Shown piece by piece: positions 1 through 9,300 of a stretch of 64,000 nucleotides of DNA (positions are counted from its first letter, which is position 1; each line of letters starts with the position of its first letter). The position numbers and the translations under genes are program-made. Under the pieces are notes generated by a model, which saw only the letters and a list, made by a program, of their open reading frames with translations, was not told the origin of the DNA and did not search any database. The DNA is from Aeoliella mucimassa (GTDB lineage: Bacteria; Planctomycetota; Planctomycetia; Pirellulales; Lacipirellulaceae), in the NCBI RefSeq assembly GCF_007748035.1, contig NZ_CP036278.1:4092001-4156000 (forward strand), read 5' to 3'.

Positions 1-1
1 C

Positions 2-274
2 TATCTGCAGCTCACGCGTGATGGGGGGATCGTCACTAGCTACACCCTCTATCGCGACACTGGAAGCGGTGCTGTAGTAGTTGACCGTATCGTCGATGTT
101 CCCGAAGGTACTCTTGTCACTACGGCCACGGATCAGTGGGCCTTCGACTTCGACGGATCCCTCGGCTCCGGCACCGGCGTCGGCACCATCCAGGTGACCG
201 GCCATTTCTACACATGGACCATTTCGGTCTATCGGGCAACCGGAACGATCTCGTCGAGCAAAGTCAGCTTGTAA
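2..274 (+). CDS. Pseudopilin-like protein, C-terminal part (partial)
   Basis: An open frame runs from the left window edge to a TAA at 272-274 and encodes about 90 residues, rich in Thr, Val, Gly and aromatic residues in alternating beta-strand style. No N-terminus is present, so the family cannot be read directly. The next three genes are pilin-like, which makes this most likely the beta-sheet head of a GspH- or GspG-like minor pseudopilin of the same operon (inference from position). It is separated from the next gene by about 145 bp. Confidence 0.5.
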   Translation, partial: YLQLTRDGGIVTSYTLYRDTGSGAVVVDRIVDVPEGTLVTTATDQWAFDFDGSLGSGTGVGTIQVTGHFYTWTISVYRATGTISSSKVSL

Positions 275-418
275 CGATACCAGCGCTTATTCCAGCGAAT
301 AGTTGCTGTTCATTATTTCGCTACCAGCGTGAAATCCACGTTGATTCGCGAACAGAACGTCCTAGATTTCAGGGGAGATTTTCATTCCCAGATGCTAGTC
401 ACGTTGTATTGCTGAACG

Positions 419-865
419 ATGAATCGACAATCGCCAAGCCACCGAAGCGGATACTCATTACTCGAGGTAGCAATGGCCTCGACGTTGTGTGCAGTTGCGC
501 TAGTTGGGGGACTGGAATTGTTGCGAGACGGAATGATCGCCAGCCGTACGATTGACCAACGACAACTAATGACCAACTACGCGGTAAGCAAACTGGAGGA
601 ACAGCTAGCCCTGGTAGCTGCGACCTGGACTTCAGGCTCAGCGTCAGGCGATTTTGCTGCCGATGGTCACGCGGACATACGTTACTCGGTGAATCGCTCG
701 GATGCCGAAGCCAACGGTGGCCTGGTCGACCGACTGATGCACATCCAGGTAACGACTTACCTGGATGAAGATAGCGACGACACCCTTGATAGCTCGGAGA
801 AGAATTGCACGTTCCGCACGAAAGTCGGAAAGTTTGCTCTGTATGAATCGCTTGCCACCCCATAG
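419..865 (+). CDS. Prepilin-like minor pseudopilin (GspI-like)
   Basis: A 148-residue protein with a short basic leader followed by G-YSLLEV and a hydrophobic helix (about residues 11-30), the class III prepilin peptidase site and N-terminal helix of type IV pilins and type II secretion pseudopilins. Residue +1 after the cleavage Gly is Tyr rather than the usual Phe or Met; Glu+5 is conserved. The rest is a soluble head. Gene order before GspJ-, GspK- and GspL-like genes suggests the GspI role, a minor pseudopilin at the tip of the periplasmic pseudopilus. The end overlaps the next gene by 23 bp, consistent with translational coupling. Confidence 0.75.
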   Translation: MNRQSPSHRSGYSLLEVAMASTLCAVALVGGLELLRDGMIASRTIDQRQLMTNYAVSKLEEQLALVAATWTSGSASGDFAADGHADIRYSVNRSDAEANGGLVDRLMHIQVTTYLDEDSDDTLDSSEKNCTFRTKVGKFALYESLATP

Positions 866-1367
866 ACGATCCGGCTTTACGCTGCTGGAACTGATGGCCG
901 CCACTGCAATGATGGCGACGCTCATGGTGGCGGTTGTCGTGTTGATTCGATCGAGCTACGCCGTGTGGCAGGCCCACGAATCGGACATGCAGGTTGCGGA
1001 GTCCGCCTACGCTGCTCTGCGACATATCGTCCGTAACGCTCGCCAAGCGAGTGGGGTTTCTGCGATTTCCGCATCGAGTGACACCACCGGCAACTTGTCG
1101 CTCACGATGGACTCCGGTGAAATCTGGCACTGGCAGCACGATGGCAGTGGTCAAGTGCTGTTCGGAATCGATCCGGCCTCGCCGACCGAGCCCTTGGCTT
1201 TCAACATCGATCAATTGACGTTCGTCGGATACGAAGCGGATGGCACCACTCCGACTACAGTCGTTGAAGACATTCACTCCATCAAATGCGCAGTCCAAAT
1301 CACTTTGCCTGCCGCTGGTGGAACGGTGCGCACCGTTTCCTGTTACGCCTGGATCCGCACCTGGTAA
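843..1367 (+). CDS. Prepilin-like minor pseudopilin (GspJ-like)
   Basis: The frame is open from 765, but the ATG at 843 gives a normal pilin start: a ten-residue basic leader, then G-FTLLEL and a hydrophobic helix. From that start the protein has 174 residues. The prepilin peptidase motif is canonical, with Phe+1 and Glu+5. The soluble part is beta-rich and ends in WIRTW. By order it corresponds to GspJ, a larger minor pseudopilin. It overlaps the preceding pseudopilin gene and is followed 3 bp later by a GspK-like gene, so the genes are almost certainly co-transcribed. Confidence 0.75.
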   Translation: MNRLPPHRRSGFTLLELMAATAMMATLMVAVVVLIRSSYAVWQAHESDMQVAESAYAALRHIVRNARQASGVSAISASSDTTGNLSLTMDSGEIWHWQHDGSGQVLFGIDPASPTEPLAFNIDQLTFVGYEADGTTPTTVVEDIHSIKCAVQITLPAAGGTVRTVSCYAWIRTW

Positions 1368-1370
1368 CCG

Positions 1371-1754
1371 ATGATTCACCTTTACGACAATCAGCGAAAA
1401 AGACGCCGCCACGATCAACGTGGCATGGCGCTACTGCTTTGTTTGTTTGTCGTGTTTATCGTTAGCTCGCTGATATTGAATGTGATCACCACAGAAACCC
1501 TTCAATACTCGGTAGCTCGCAACGTACATGACTACCAACGCGCCATCTATCTTGCCAACGCAGGTGTGCATCACGTCTGTGCAGAACTCGAGGCCGACAA
1601 CGCGTGGCGTGGCACAGTAACCGACGGTAGTTATCCAGCAAACAACACCTACTCCGCAACAGCGAGCGATGGGACGGATGGCGATGTGGACATCGTATCG
1701 ACCGGCGTCAGCGGCAATGTAACACGCACCGTGGAAGCAACAGTCGAACTGTAA
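1371..1754 (+). CDS. GspK/PilX-like minor pilin protein
   Basis: A 127-residue protein with a long basic N-terminus (QRKRRRHDQRG), then a strongly hydrophobic segment at about residues 19-40 beginning RGMALLLCLF, followed by a short soluble domain. Basic residues, Gly and a hydrophobic helix with the phrase YLANAGVHHV about 30 residues later are typical of the PilX/GspK N-terminal domain, where 'A-x-AG' marks the start of the head. It is much shorter than a classical GspK (about 300 residues), so it has only the N-terminal module. It lies 3 bp after the GspJ-like gene and 5 bp before the GspL-like gene. Confidence 0.65.
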   Translation: MIHLYDNQRKRRRHDQRGMALLLCLFVVFIVSSLILNVITTETLQYSVARNVHDYQRAIYLANAGVHHVCAELEADNAWRGTVTDGSYPANNTYSATASDGTDGDVDIVSTGVSGNVTRTVEATVEL

Positions 1755-1759
1755 TAGAC

Positions 1760-3334
1760 ATGAACCGTACATCTCCCCAACAACGAACGCCTGGCGATCG
1801 CCGCAAACGAGTCGATCGTCGCCAAAATGGTGATCGACGTCGCAATGCCGAGCGGCGGACTCCGGTAATCCATATCACCCCTTCCATGCTGCATGCAGTG
1901 ATCGTGGTCGAACGCCCTGGTGAACAACAAGATCTTGCTGTTTGCCGGTCGCTGCAATGGCGAGCCAGCAACGAACCGCTGCATGCCCCCGAAACCAAAC
2001 ATGAGCTCACCGCCGCTCTCACCAAACTCTCTACCGAGGAACGTTTGGCAGGCTCCGGCGCGGTACTGCTGCTCAGCAGCGAAATGTGCGTTACCCGCGC
2101 AGTCACTGGAACCACCGAACACGTTAACCGGGAAACTGGTCAACTACGTGAGCGGAGCCAACTTTATCTGATGCTCGGCCCAGGCCGAAAGGTAATTGCC
2201 AGCAGCAGCACCCCCTTGGATGCACGTCACTCGTACGCTTTGTTGTCGGTCGCTACCGAACAAACGCTGCAGGTTCTCAAGCAAACGGTAGAAGCATCGG
2301 GCATGGAGGTCGATTCGATTCAATCGTCGCAAGTCGCTCTCGCCCGCACGGTTCATCTTGCCCGCAGGTCAAAATCGAAAGCCGATCTGGTGATCAGTGT
2401 GAACGACTCACGCGTGGAACTCGGCGTGATGGGTGGCGGACGCATGTTCCTCGACTATCGCCCGGGTGGGGGTGTCGATATCCAGCAACTCGGCAAACTG
2501 CTCGTACAGCACCACACCCGATTGTGCCGGTACTGCCAGCGTCACCATGGCCTGGAAGATAGCAATCTGACTCAAATCGTGGTGAGCGGACCTCGCCAGC
2601 AAGTGCAGCAAGCATGCGACCAACTCGCTCCCCTTGATCGCCTGCAGGTGTTTCCATTGGAAACCGGCGGTCTCGAACTGCCCTGGGAGCTCCGCGGCGA
2701 AAAATTAACTCCCGAACTTGCAGCCGCTATCGGCGGGGCCTTGACGCTAAAAGACGAAGAAGCCGATCGAGGGCCCAATCTGGTAGAGGAGCTAACCGGT
2801 GTAACCCATCCTCCGCTCCTCCGGTTGCTGTTACCAAAGCTGGCTCCGATGGCTGCAGCCGTGTTGCTGGCAGCAGGCTTCATGCTGCTTAATTGGACGA
2901 CCAACCGTAATATGGGACAAATGAAATTCGACCTGGCGCAGCTCGCCCCGCAAGCTGCCCGGTCGTCGCAATTGCGAATGGATATTCTGGCGGATCAAAA
3001 GGAGCTGGAGCAGCTCAGTAAAATGGGCAGCAAGCTATCGAAGCCCCCCTATTCGCTAATGCTAAAGAATCTCACACAGAGCATTCCCGATGAAATCTGG
3101 TTGGCTTCTGTCCGCATCGAAGGTGCGCAAACCGCAACTCTCGCTGGCAGCAGTTATACGGAAAGCAGCATCTACGACCTTGTCGGTAACCTCCAGCATC
3201 TACCAGGAACTGGCCAAGTCGCCCTGCAAGGAACGGGAGTTGGACGCAGTCACAACCGAGATTCGACGACCTTCGACATATCGATGGACCTTGATTTAAC
3301 AGGGCGCAACACCCGGCCTGAGGAGGCACTGTAA
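1760..3334 (+). CDS. GspL-like protein (PilM-like ATPase fold plus PilN-like domain)
   Basis: 524 residues in three parts. Residues 1-36 are extremely basic (repeated DRR and RRR). Residues about 37-340 read as an actin-like PilM/GspL cytoplasmic domain. One transmembrane helix at about 364-382 is followed by a coiled-coil-like stretch and a PilN/GspL-type periplasmic domain containing IPDEIWLASV. In other systems PilM and PilN are separate or GspL is fused; this is the fused arrangement. Its role would be the inner-membrane platform linking the assembly ATPase to the pseudopilus. Its TAA stop overlaps the ATG of the next gene (TAATG), indicating coupling. The assembly ATPase and GspF are not in the window. 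Confidence 0.7.
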   Translation: MNRTSPQQRTPGDRRKRVDRRQNGDRRRNAERRTPVIHITPSMLHAVIVVERPGEQQDLAVCRSLQWRASNEPLHAPETKHELTAALTKLSTEERLAGSGAVLLLSSEMCVTRAVTGTTEHVNRETGQLRERSQLYLMLGPGRKVIASSSTPLDARHSYALLSVATEQTLQVLKQTVEASGMEVDSIQSSQVALARTVHLARRSKSKADLVISVNDSRVELGVMGGGRMFLDYRPGGGVDIQQLGKLLVQHHTRLCRYCQRHHGLEDSNLTQIVVSGPRQQVQQACDQLAPLDRLQVFPLETGGLELPWELRGEKLTPELAAAIGGALTLKDEEADRGPNLVEELTGVTHPPLLRLLLPKLAPMAAAVLLAAGFMLLNWTTNRNMGQMKFDLAQLAPQAARSSQLRMDILADQKELEQLSKMGSKLSKPPYSLMLKNLTQSIPDEIWLASVRIEGAQTATLAGSSYTESSIYDLVGNLQHLPGTGQVALQGTGVGRSHNRDSTTFDISMDLDLTGRNTRPEEAL

Positions 3335-3948
3335 TGGATGACCAGATCGTCATATTTTGCCAAGACCGACGAAGTTGGCTAATTGTCATTGCGGGAACAC
3401 TTCTACTAGGTCTTGTGTTCGTTCTGCCTGAAGTCGATGACTATATTGCACTTTGTAACGAGAAATCCGAAATCGCAGAGAAGCTGGCACTTGCCGAAGA
3501 ATCGGCTCGCATGCTCCCCGGTTTCGAAACACGTTACTCTGAACAAACAGCCAAGGCAGAGGAACAACGCAACAAGACACTCAACGAGAACAACGAAGCC
3601 GAGTTCCGCAACGCCATCGTGAAGATGGTACGCGACAGTGGTTGCCAGCTACGTCGATTGAATGTGGGAAGCCCAGTTTCACGCGAGTGGGGTCACGACG
3701 ACGACCCGTTGGAAAAAAACTTCAACCGCAAGTTAACGCCAACAACTTTTCAGTTGGAGCGTCGACAAGTAACGTTATCGCTGGCTGGGCCTTCGAATAG
3801 CGTGCGACGTTTGATTGAGAGTTTTGAACAAAACGATAAACAAGTCCATGTGCAAACATTGGACCTGAAACCTTCGACCGGTGATGGAAGCCGTGTCGAA
3901 CTTTCGCTTGAGTTGTGGTACTTCACGCTCGCTCGAAAAACGGCCTAG
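3334..3948 (+). CDS. GspM/PilO-like inner membrane platform protein
   Basis: 204 residues with one N-terminal transmembrane helix (about residues 15-33), then an acidic, Lys/Glu-rich coiled-coil segment (about 35-90) and a small alpha/beta domain. Topology, size and position directly after a GspL/PilN-like gene fit PilO or GspM, which dimerises with PilN/GspL in the periplasm. No catalytic motif is expected or seen. The assignment rests on synteny and topology, as this family is poorly conserved in sequence. The start is fixed by TAATG overlap with the upstream stop. Confidence 0.65.
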   Translation: MDDQIVIFCQDRRSWLIVIAGTLLLGLVFVLPEVDDYIALCNEKSEIAEKLALAEESARMLPGFETRYSEQTAKAEEQRNKTLNENNEAEFRNAIVKMVRDSGCQLRRLNVGSPVSREWGHDDDPLEKNFNRKLTPTTFQLERRQVTLSLAGPSNSVRRLIESFEQNDKQVHVQTLDLKPSTGDGSRVELSLELWYFTLARKTA

Positions 3949-4008
3949 CCGACAATCCCAGACCGCGTTCATGGACCGACAGTTCGCGCAACCGTCATTG
4001 GAGGACGC

Positions 4009-6099
4009 ATGCCGCACCAGGAGCCAGCACCGACCACTACGCGCAGCAAGCGTTCCGTTTGCGCGTACAGTGCATGGCTTCCCGCAACTTGGATGATGCT
4101 GGCAATCTGCTGCCTGTCTGTCGCGGTGCAGGCTCAACAGCCGGAATCTACCGGGCCTTCGATCAACTTTGGCACTGCATCGTCGCAGACCGCCAGCCCT
4201 GAATTAATGGCCGCCCTCGAAACCGAAGGCGACCTCGTGCTGCGCGGCTCAACCCTCGATGCGGCGTTGTTCACGATCAACGAGCTTTGGAAGGTAAACA
4301 TTATTGCCGGCCACCTCGAAGGCGAAGTCAACGGCGTCTTCAAGGATGCTCCGCTCAAGGAGATTCTCGACACCATCCTGCTAGGCAATGGCTACGGCTA
4401 TCGCATGGTGGGTAAGAGCATCGTGGTAAGCAAGCTCGATCAACTGGGACAGGTGAACCCTTTCTTCGTCTCCGAAGCCATTCAAGTAGCGAACGCGAAG
4501 CCTTCGGACTTAGTCGAAGCCGCCCGATTGCTGAGTACTCCCCAAGGTCGAGTGCAAGCGATCGATTCGGCGGGCAGTCTGATCGTGATCGACTTCCCCG
4601 AGCGGGTAAAGATGATTCGCGAGCTGGTGTCGAGTGTCGATGCCGCCAGCGGTGGGCCGGGCATGCTCGATGGCACAGGTCGGCCCAAACCACTTGAAGT
4701 CGGCTATTTCCATACACAATACATCACAGTGGCCGACGCTAAGCAGGTACTGAGCACGGTGCTTGGTCCCGTTGGACGCGTCGAGGCCATCGACAACGAA
4801 GACCGCCTAATCATCGTCGACTTTGCCGATAACCTGGCCATGGCCGAGCGGGTGTTAGCTCAAATGGATCGCCCGCGGCCGCAGGTGCAAATCACCGCTT
4901 TGATTTACGACCTGAGCCTAATCGACATTGAACAACTCGGCATGAACTGGGCGCAAACGGTCAATACTCGCACCACTGGCAGTGCTTCGACCGACTTCAC
5001 GCTCACCAACCCCTTCTCGCCTTCGGCTTCGGGGGCGTTGTTCACGTTTACACACATGGACAACAACTTCGATATTGGCGCGGTTGCCCAGGCGATTCAA
5101 ACCGCAAACGACTCGCGGTTGCTCGCCAATCCGAACGTCACGGTAATGGACAACGAGGAAGCTGCTTTCGAGGCGGTCACGCAGATTCCCTATCAACAAA
5201 TCACGCAAACTGGCCAAGGGGGACAGTTGGCCGGCACCGCGTTTAAGGATGCTGGTATTAAACTCGATGTAATTCCCAAGATTGCGGCCGACGGCACCGT
5301 GGAACTCACGATTCGCCCCGAGTTCAGCCGCCTGACCGGCTACACCCCAGGCGACAATCAGCCGGTGATCGATACCCGAGCTACCAGTACGACCGTACGC
5401 GTGCGGACGGGCGAAACACTCGTCATCGGCGGCATGCGTCAACGGAGCGATGTCGGCGAGTTCGGCGGCGTGCCCGGCTTAAAAGACGTACGATTCGTTG
5501 GCCAGTTGTTCCGTTCGCGGAGCACTGATATTCGAGAGAGTGAACTCGTGGTGTTCATCACCCCCCGGATTGTCGGCTACAGCGGACCACTCGATTGCCG
5601 TGAGCAGTTGGTGAAAGACACGATCGATTGCCGACTGAACCATGTACCCCGCGCCGAGGGGTGTCCTCCGTATGGCAACATGTGCAATCAGACCATCGCA
5701 GCACCTCCGTGCTGTGGTCCCGAAGTGGTTCCGACTCCCGCACCCGGTATCGCTCCCGAACCTCACAGTGCAGCTGATACGGTCCCTTCGGTTTCGCTAC
5801 GTCGTATGCCCGCTCCACCTGGCAGTGCTCAACCTCCAGCGGCAACGCTGGAAGTACGGCGGATGCCTCCTCCGCCAGGGCGTACGTCGGTGGCCCTGCG
5901 CCCCCCCGCTCCACCAGCAACTTCGGTCATGATTCCCGAAGGCCGGTTGCGTCGTGACTACGATTCACGATTCCGAGCCACCGGCGGAGTGTACCCTGGT
6001 CAGCAACGCATGATTGAGCGGATGCCGGAACCCGCAGCGAAGCCGGCGGAGGAGCCCACAGAGAAAAAGTCGTGGTGGGATCAGCTGATCATCCGTTAA
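4009..6099 (+). CDS. gspD: Secretin (type II secretion / type IV pilus outer membrane pore)
   Basis: 696 residues. A signal peptide is followed by N-domains (about 70-280) with two repeats of the 'VEAIDxxxxLIIVD' type, then the secretin beta-barrel domain (about 290-525). The secretin signature is clear: VRTGETLVIGGM near residue 464, then GVPGLKDV and LVVFITPRIV near 514. These proteins form the multimeric outer-membrane channel. The C-terminal 150 residues are an unusual Pro-rich tail with repeated RRMPxPPG phrases and a final KKSWWDQLIIR, possibly binding a pilotin or peptidoglycan (inference). The ATG at 4009 is chosen because it precedes the basic n-region and hydrophobic core. Confidence 0.93.
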   Translation: MPHQEPAPTTTRSKRSVCAYSAWLPATWMMLAICCLSVAVQAQQPESTGPSINFGTASSQTASPELMAALETEGDLVLRGSTLDAALFTINELWKVNIIAGHLEGEVNGVFKDAPLKEILDTILLGNGYGYRMVGKSIVVSKLDQLGQVNPFFVSEAIQVANAKPSDLVEAARLLSTPQGRVQAIDSAGSLIVIDFPERVKMIRELVSSVDAASGGPGMLDGTGRPKPLEVGYFHTQYITVADAKQVLSTVLGPVGRVEAIDNEDRLIIVDFADNLAMAERVLAQMDRPRPQVQITALIYDLSLIDIEQLGMNWAQTVNTRTTGSASTDFTLTNPFSPSASGALFTFTHMDNNFDIGAVAQAIQTANDSRLLANPNVTVMDNEEAAFEAVTQIPYQQITQTGQGGQLAGTAFKDAGIKLDVIPKIAADGTVELTIRPEFSRLTGYTPGDNQPVIDTRATSTTVRVRTGETLVIGGMRQRSDVGEFGGVPGLKDVRFVGQLFRSRSTDIRESELVVFITPRIVGYSGPLDCREQLVKDTIDCRLNHVPRAEGCPPYGNMCNQTIAAPPCCGPEVVPTPAPGIAPEPHSAADTVPSVSLRRMPAPPGSAQPPAATLEVRRMPPPPGRTSVALRPPAPPATSVMIPEGRLRRDYDSRFRATGGVYPGQQRMIERMPEPAAKPAEEPTEKKSWWDQLIIR

Positions 6100-6238
6100 A
6101 ACCGATTCCACCGGCCTGCACACGGCGCTGGTTTCCTTGGCACGAGTTTCTACATCGCCTGGCACTTAAGCTACATTTCTACAGCAACGGCACCCGGCCG
6201 CTGCGTGAGCTTTTGGCCATGCATGACCTCAGAAACGA

Positions 6239-6694
6239 ATGTCGCGTTCCCCTTACATCTTGGCATCCTTGCTACTCTTAGGTGCGACCATCGGCTGCCA
6301 GCAGGCGGAACCGCCGGTCGCCGCGCCTGCCGCATCGGCTCCCACGATTCAACCTGTGGTTGCAACCGTGGCTGCTACAAGCGACCAGGAAACGACTCGC
6401 CAGCAAGTGGTCGAGGCGATGAAGAACTACGTGGCCCCGTTTCCCACGCGTAATAACCTGTTCGTGCCGCCGAAAGTCACCCCCGGCACCCGCACCAGTC
6501 GTGTGACTGAGGGAGCAGTACAGCTACGTGGCATCGTTGATCTCGGCGAGCCTCAAGCCATTCTCGATATCGAAGGAGCGGTGGCTCTGATTCCTGTGGG
6601 CCGCGAGAAGTATGGCGTGAAGGTCGTGTTGATCGAAGATCAAACGGTCACCCTACAACGCGGCGGCACTCGTTGGACCGCCTCGCTCGACTAG
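6239..6694 (+). CDS. Small lipoprotein of the secretion operon (PilP/GspC-like)
   Basis: 151 residues beginning with a lipoprotein signal peptide; the lipobox is ATIGC at about residues 16-20. An Ala/Pro/Val-rich linker follows, then a compact C-terminal domain (about 85-150) of alternating beta-strand pattern (VQLRGIVDLGE, AVALIPVGREKYGVKVVLIE). A lipidated N-terminus, flexible linker and small beta domain next to a secretin gene is the layout of PilP, which links PilN/PilO to the secretin; GspC has a similar HR domain. Function is inferred from this context. It ends 3 bp from the convergent ABC permease gene. Confidence 0.6.
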   Translation: MSRSPYILASLLLLGATIGCQQAEPPVAAPAASAPTIQPVVATVAATSDQETTRQQVVEAMKNYVAPFPTRNNLFVPPKVTPGTRTSRVTEGAVQLRGIVDLGEPQAILDIEGAVALIPVGREKYGVKVVLIEDQTVTLQRGGTRWTASLD

Positions 6695-6697
6695 CCA

Positions 6698-8359
6698 TCA
6701 CTCCGCAGTTGTAGGTTCTTCGTCCCACGGACTCTGTGGCTTGATTTCCACGGGATGCAACTCGGCTTCGTCCTGCACTACCCGCGTTGGTAGCGCGACG
6801 CGTCCTTGCATCAGTTCTTTGGCCGCTCCCGGCAAGTTAATCCACATCACGCAGAGCGCCAGGCAACTCACCACCATCACGTGCAGCATTACCGACTCGT
6901 CGACACGGACGCCATCGCCGTATTCGGCCATGGTCCAGAGTGGATTCAACCACTGCATGAAGTTGTATCCCATGTTCCGCCAGTTTCGTAGCGAGCTCTG
7001 CAAGGCAAAGGGAATACCGCTGCCGGCCAAGATGACCAGCACGTGGATCAAGAAGCCTGCGACGGTGGTCACTTCCGTGAATCGGGCGACCACGCGGACT
7101 ACCAGCTTGCCGATTCCCAAGTAGAACACCATCAACCCCCAGTAGATCAGTACCAAGGCGGTGAGTTCATCGAGCGAAAAGCCGCGATTTGGTCCAACAC
7201 CTGAATACGAAATCCACCCCATCGCGAGGAAAGCTAACCAAACGACGGCAGTCAAATTGGCGACCGCAAAAAAGTAGCCGGTCCCAGGTCCAGGGTTGAA
7301 CAACCCAAACATCATCCTCCCCATGCCCGATTGGGGCAGTTTGCGACGCACGCGATGGGAGAGTTCTGCCGTTTCGGTCGTGAGCATCGTCCCCATGCAG
7401 TACCAGTAAATCGTGGAGATAATAATAAGCGAGGGAATCGCCAGTCGCGTGTAGCCATCTTCGATCCAGAAGTAAGCGATCCAGCCGACAAACGCTGCTT
7501 GTTGAAGCACCATACTCCACCGCAGTGGAGTCGAGCGATTGTCGCTGCTGTAAGCGGTGAGAGCGACCGTGGCCAAATAGAGCATCAAGAACGTCGTTGC
7601 ATAGAAAGTGAAACTACAACTCAGTACGATCCAGGCTTCTTCTCCGCTTAGTGACTCTCCACCTGAGATAAACTCAACGCTGCCGCTGATAGCGCCCATT
7701 AGGCTCAGCAGCAACGCCGCAACAAACAACACGGAAAGCAAGATTTGTCCTTGCTTGCGTTTCGAGAGCGCTGCCAGAAACAGCCCGATCATCGAAAGCC
7801 CAATGCTGGCCAGAGTAACGGTAACCAGCAACAAGCCGATGGTCAGCACGTCGATACCCCGCAACAGATACGTAAAAGCAATGCAGGGAGCGACCGCGGA
7901 CAGGTAAACCCCGTCTTGCACAATGGCGCTAGCGAGTTTTCCCCGCACGATTTGATGCGGACTAAGGGTCGACACCCTCAAAAGATCGTAGGTATTCTCC
8001 TCCCGCTCCCCCGAGAGGGAACGAAATGCAGCGAAAGGGACCATCACGATCATTGGGAAGATCAGTACGATGTAATACCACATCAGCAGCGATCGACCGA
8101 CGGCCGAGTAGTACACTCCCGGGCCGGCGGTGGTCATCGCGAAGATCGTGATCAGCCAACAGACAATCAGCAACAACACAAACGCCAGTCCGAACTGGCG
8201 ACTCTTGAGTGCTTGCCGAGTCTCTTTCACAAGAATTGGGTTAAGATAATCGCTAGCTTTCGACAACCAGGCTTCGAACTTCTCGAAGTGTTGCCGCCAC
8301 TTCTCGTAGCGAGTGCTTGCGGGCTCTGCAGTTGGTTCCACCACGGCGACGTCGCTCAT
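6698..8359 (-). CDS. ABC-2 type transporter permease
   Basis: 553 residues with roughly ten or more hydrophobic segments. The N-terminal region contains the ABC-2 phrase LNPILVKETRQALKSRQF, followed by a first membrane helix and a coupling-helix region with REENTYDLLRVSTLSP, typical of ABC-2 permeases linked to a separate ATPase. The C-terminal 30 residues are hydrophilic. Its ATG overlaps the TGA of the upstream ATPase gene (ATGA at 8356-8359), so the two are translationally coupled. The substrate is not evident; the neighbouring large membrane protein suggests an envelope or export function resembling gliding-type ABC systems (inference). Confidence 0.85.
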   Translation of the reverse strand: MSDVAVVEPTAEPASTRYEKWRQHFEKFEAWLSKASDYLNPILVKETRQALKSRQFGLAFVLLLIVCWLITIFAMTTAGPGVYYSAVGRSLLMWYYIVLIFPMIVMVPFAAFRSLSGEREENTYDLLRVSTLSPHQIVRGKLASAIVQDGVYLSAVAPCIAFTYLLRGIDVLTIGLLLVTVTLASIGLSMIGLFLAALSKRKQGQILLSVLFVAALLLSLMGAISGSVEFISGGESLSGEEAWIVLSCSFTFYATTFLMLYLATVALTAYSSDNRSTPLRWSMVLQQAAFVGWIAYFWIEDGYTRLAIPSLIIISTIYWYCMGTMLTTETAELSHRVRRKLPQSGMGRMMFGLFNPGPGTGYFFAVANLTAVVWLAFLAMGWISYSGVGPNRGFSLDELTALVLIYWGLMVFYLGIGKLVVRVVARFTEVTTVAGFLIHVLVILAGSGIPFALQSSLRNWRNMGYNFMQWLNPLWTMAEYGDGVRVDESVMLHVMVVSCLALCVMWINLPGAAKELMQGRVALPTRVVQDEAELHPVEIKPQSPWDEEPTTAE

Positions 8360-9300
8360 TGCACGCGGCCCTCCGTAACTTCGAGAAACACGTCTTCCAG
8401 CGACTTAGTACGGCACCGAAACTCCACGACATTGAGCCCCGCTTGTACGATCTCGCGTAGGAGTTGTGCCTGTGTAGCTTCGTCGCCAGCGTGCGACAGT
8501 GTCGCTTTCTTCAAGTCCCATTGCACGTCGTGCAGGTCCTCGCGGGCGGCAAACCATTGGTGAGCTGGCTCGGGATCGCCGACGAATCGCACCTCGATCA
8601 TGGCAACCTTTTGAGCCTTACGACTGATTTCGTCGACGGTGCCGACCGCGACTAACTGGCCCTGCTCGATAATGCCGACCCGATGGCACACCTCGGCTAA
8701 TTCGGTAAGGATATGCGAACTGATGAGCACCGCCTTGCCCAAATCGGCCAGTCGCGAGATCATCTCCCGCAGTTCGATCCGCGCCCGAGGGTCGAGTCCG
8801 GCCGCCGGCTCGTCGAGCACCATGACCGACGGATCGTGAATCATGGTTCGCCCCAAGCACAACCGTTGCTTCATGCCTTTGGAGAGCCCGTTGATCGGCT
8901 TGGTGGCCAACTTATTGAGCCCGGTGAAGTCTTCGACAAACGCGAGTGCGCGGGTTCGCTCGCTACCACGCAATCCGTAAGCGCGGGCAAAAAAGTCGAG
9001 GTACTCGTGCACGTCGACGTTCTCGTAGGTGCCAAAATAGTCGGGCATGAATCCGAGTCGCCGCCGCACCCGCTCTGGATCTTCGACCACCGAAAAGCCA
9101 TCGACCAGTGCGTCGCCGGTCGAGGGTTCGTCGAGGGTCGCCAGAATACGCATGCTGGTGGTCTTGCCAGCACCATTGGGGCCGATAAAGCCAAAGACCT
9201 CGCCAGCTTGCACAGAGAACGATACATCGTTCACGGCATGCGTATCGCCGAACCAGCGATGCACGTGGCGAAGTTCGATTTGCGGGGAAGATGCTACCAT
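8356..9300 (-). CDS. ABC transporter ATP-binding protein
   Basis: 314 residues with all nucleotide-binding motifs in order: Walker A GPNGAGKTT (about residues 40-48), an LSKGMKQR signature (about 139), Walker B VMVLDEPAAGLDP (about 160) and a switch His in SSHILTELAE (about 194). The C-terminal extension after residue 220 is the regulatory tail typical of ABC-2 partners. It energises the permease encoded immediately downstream. The gene lies 47 bp after the end of the interrupted membrane-protein gene, in the same orientation. Confidence 0.93.
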   Translation of the reverse strand: MVASSPQIELRHVHRWFGDTHAVNDVSFSVQAGEVFGFIGPNGAGKTTSMRILATLDEPSTGDALVDGFSVVEDPERVRRRLGFMPDYFGTYENVDVHEYLDFFARAYGLRGSERTRALAFVEDFTGLNKLATKPINGLSKGMKQRLCLGRTMIHDPSVMVLDEPAAGLDPRARIELREMISRLADLGKAVLISSHILTELAEVCHRVGIIEQGQLVAVGTVDEISRKAQKVAMIEVRFVGDPEPAHQWFAAREDLHDVQWDLKKATLSHAGDEATQAQLLREIVQAGLNVVEFRCRTKSLEDVFLEVTEGRVQ

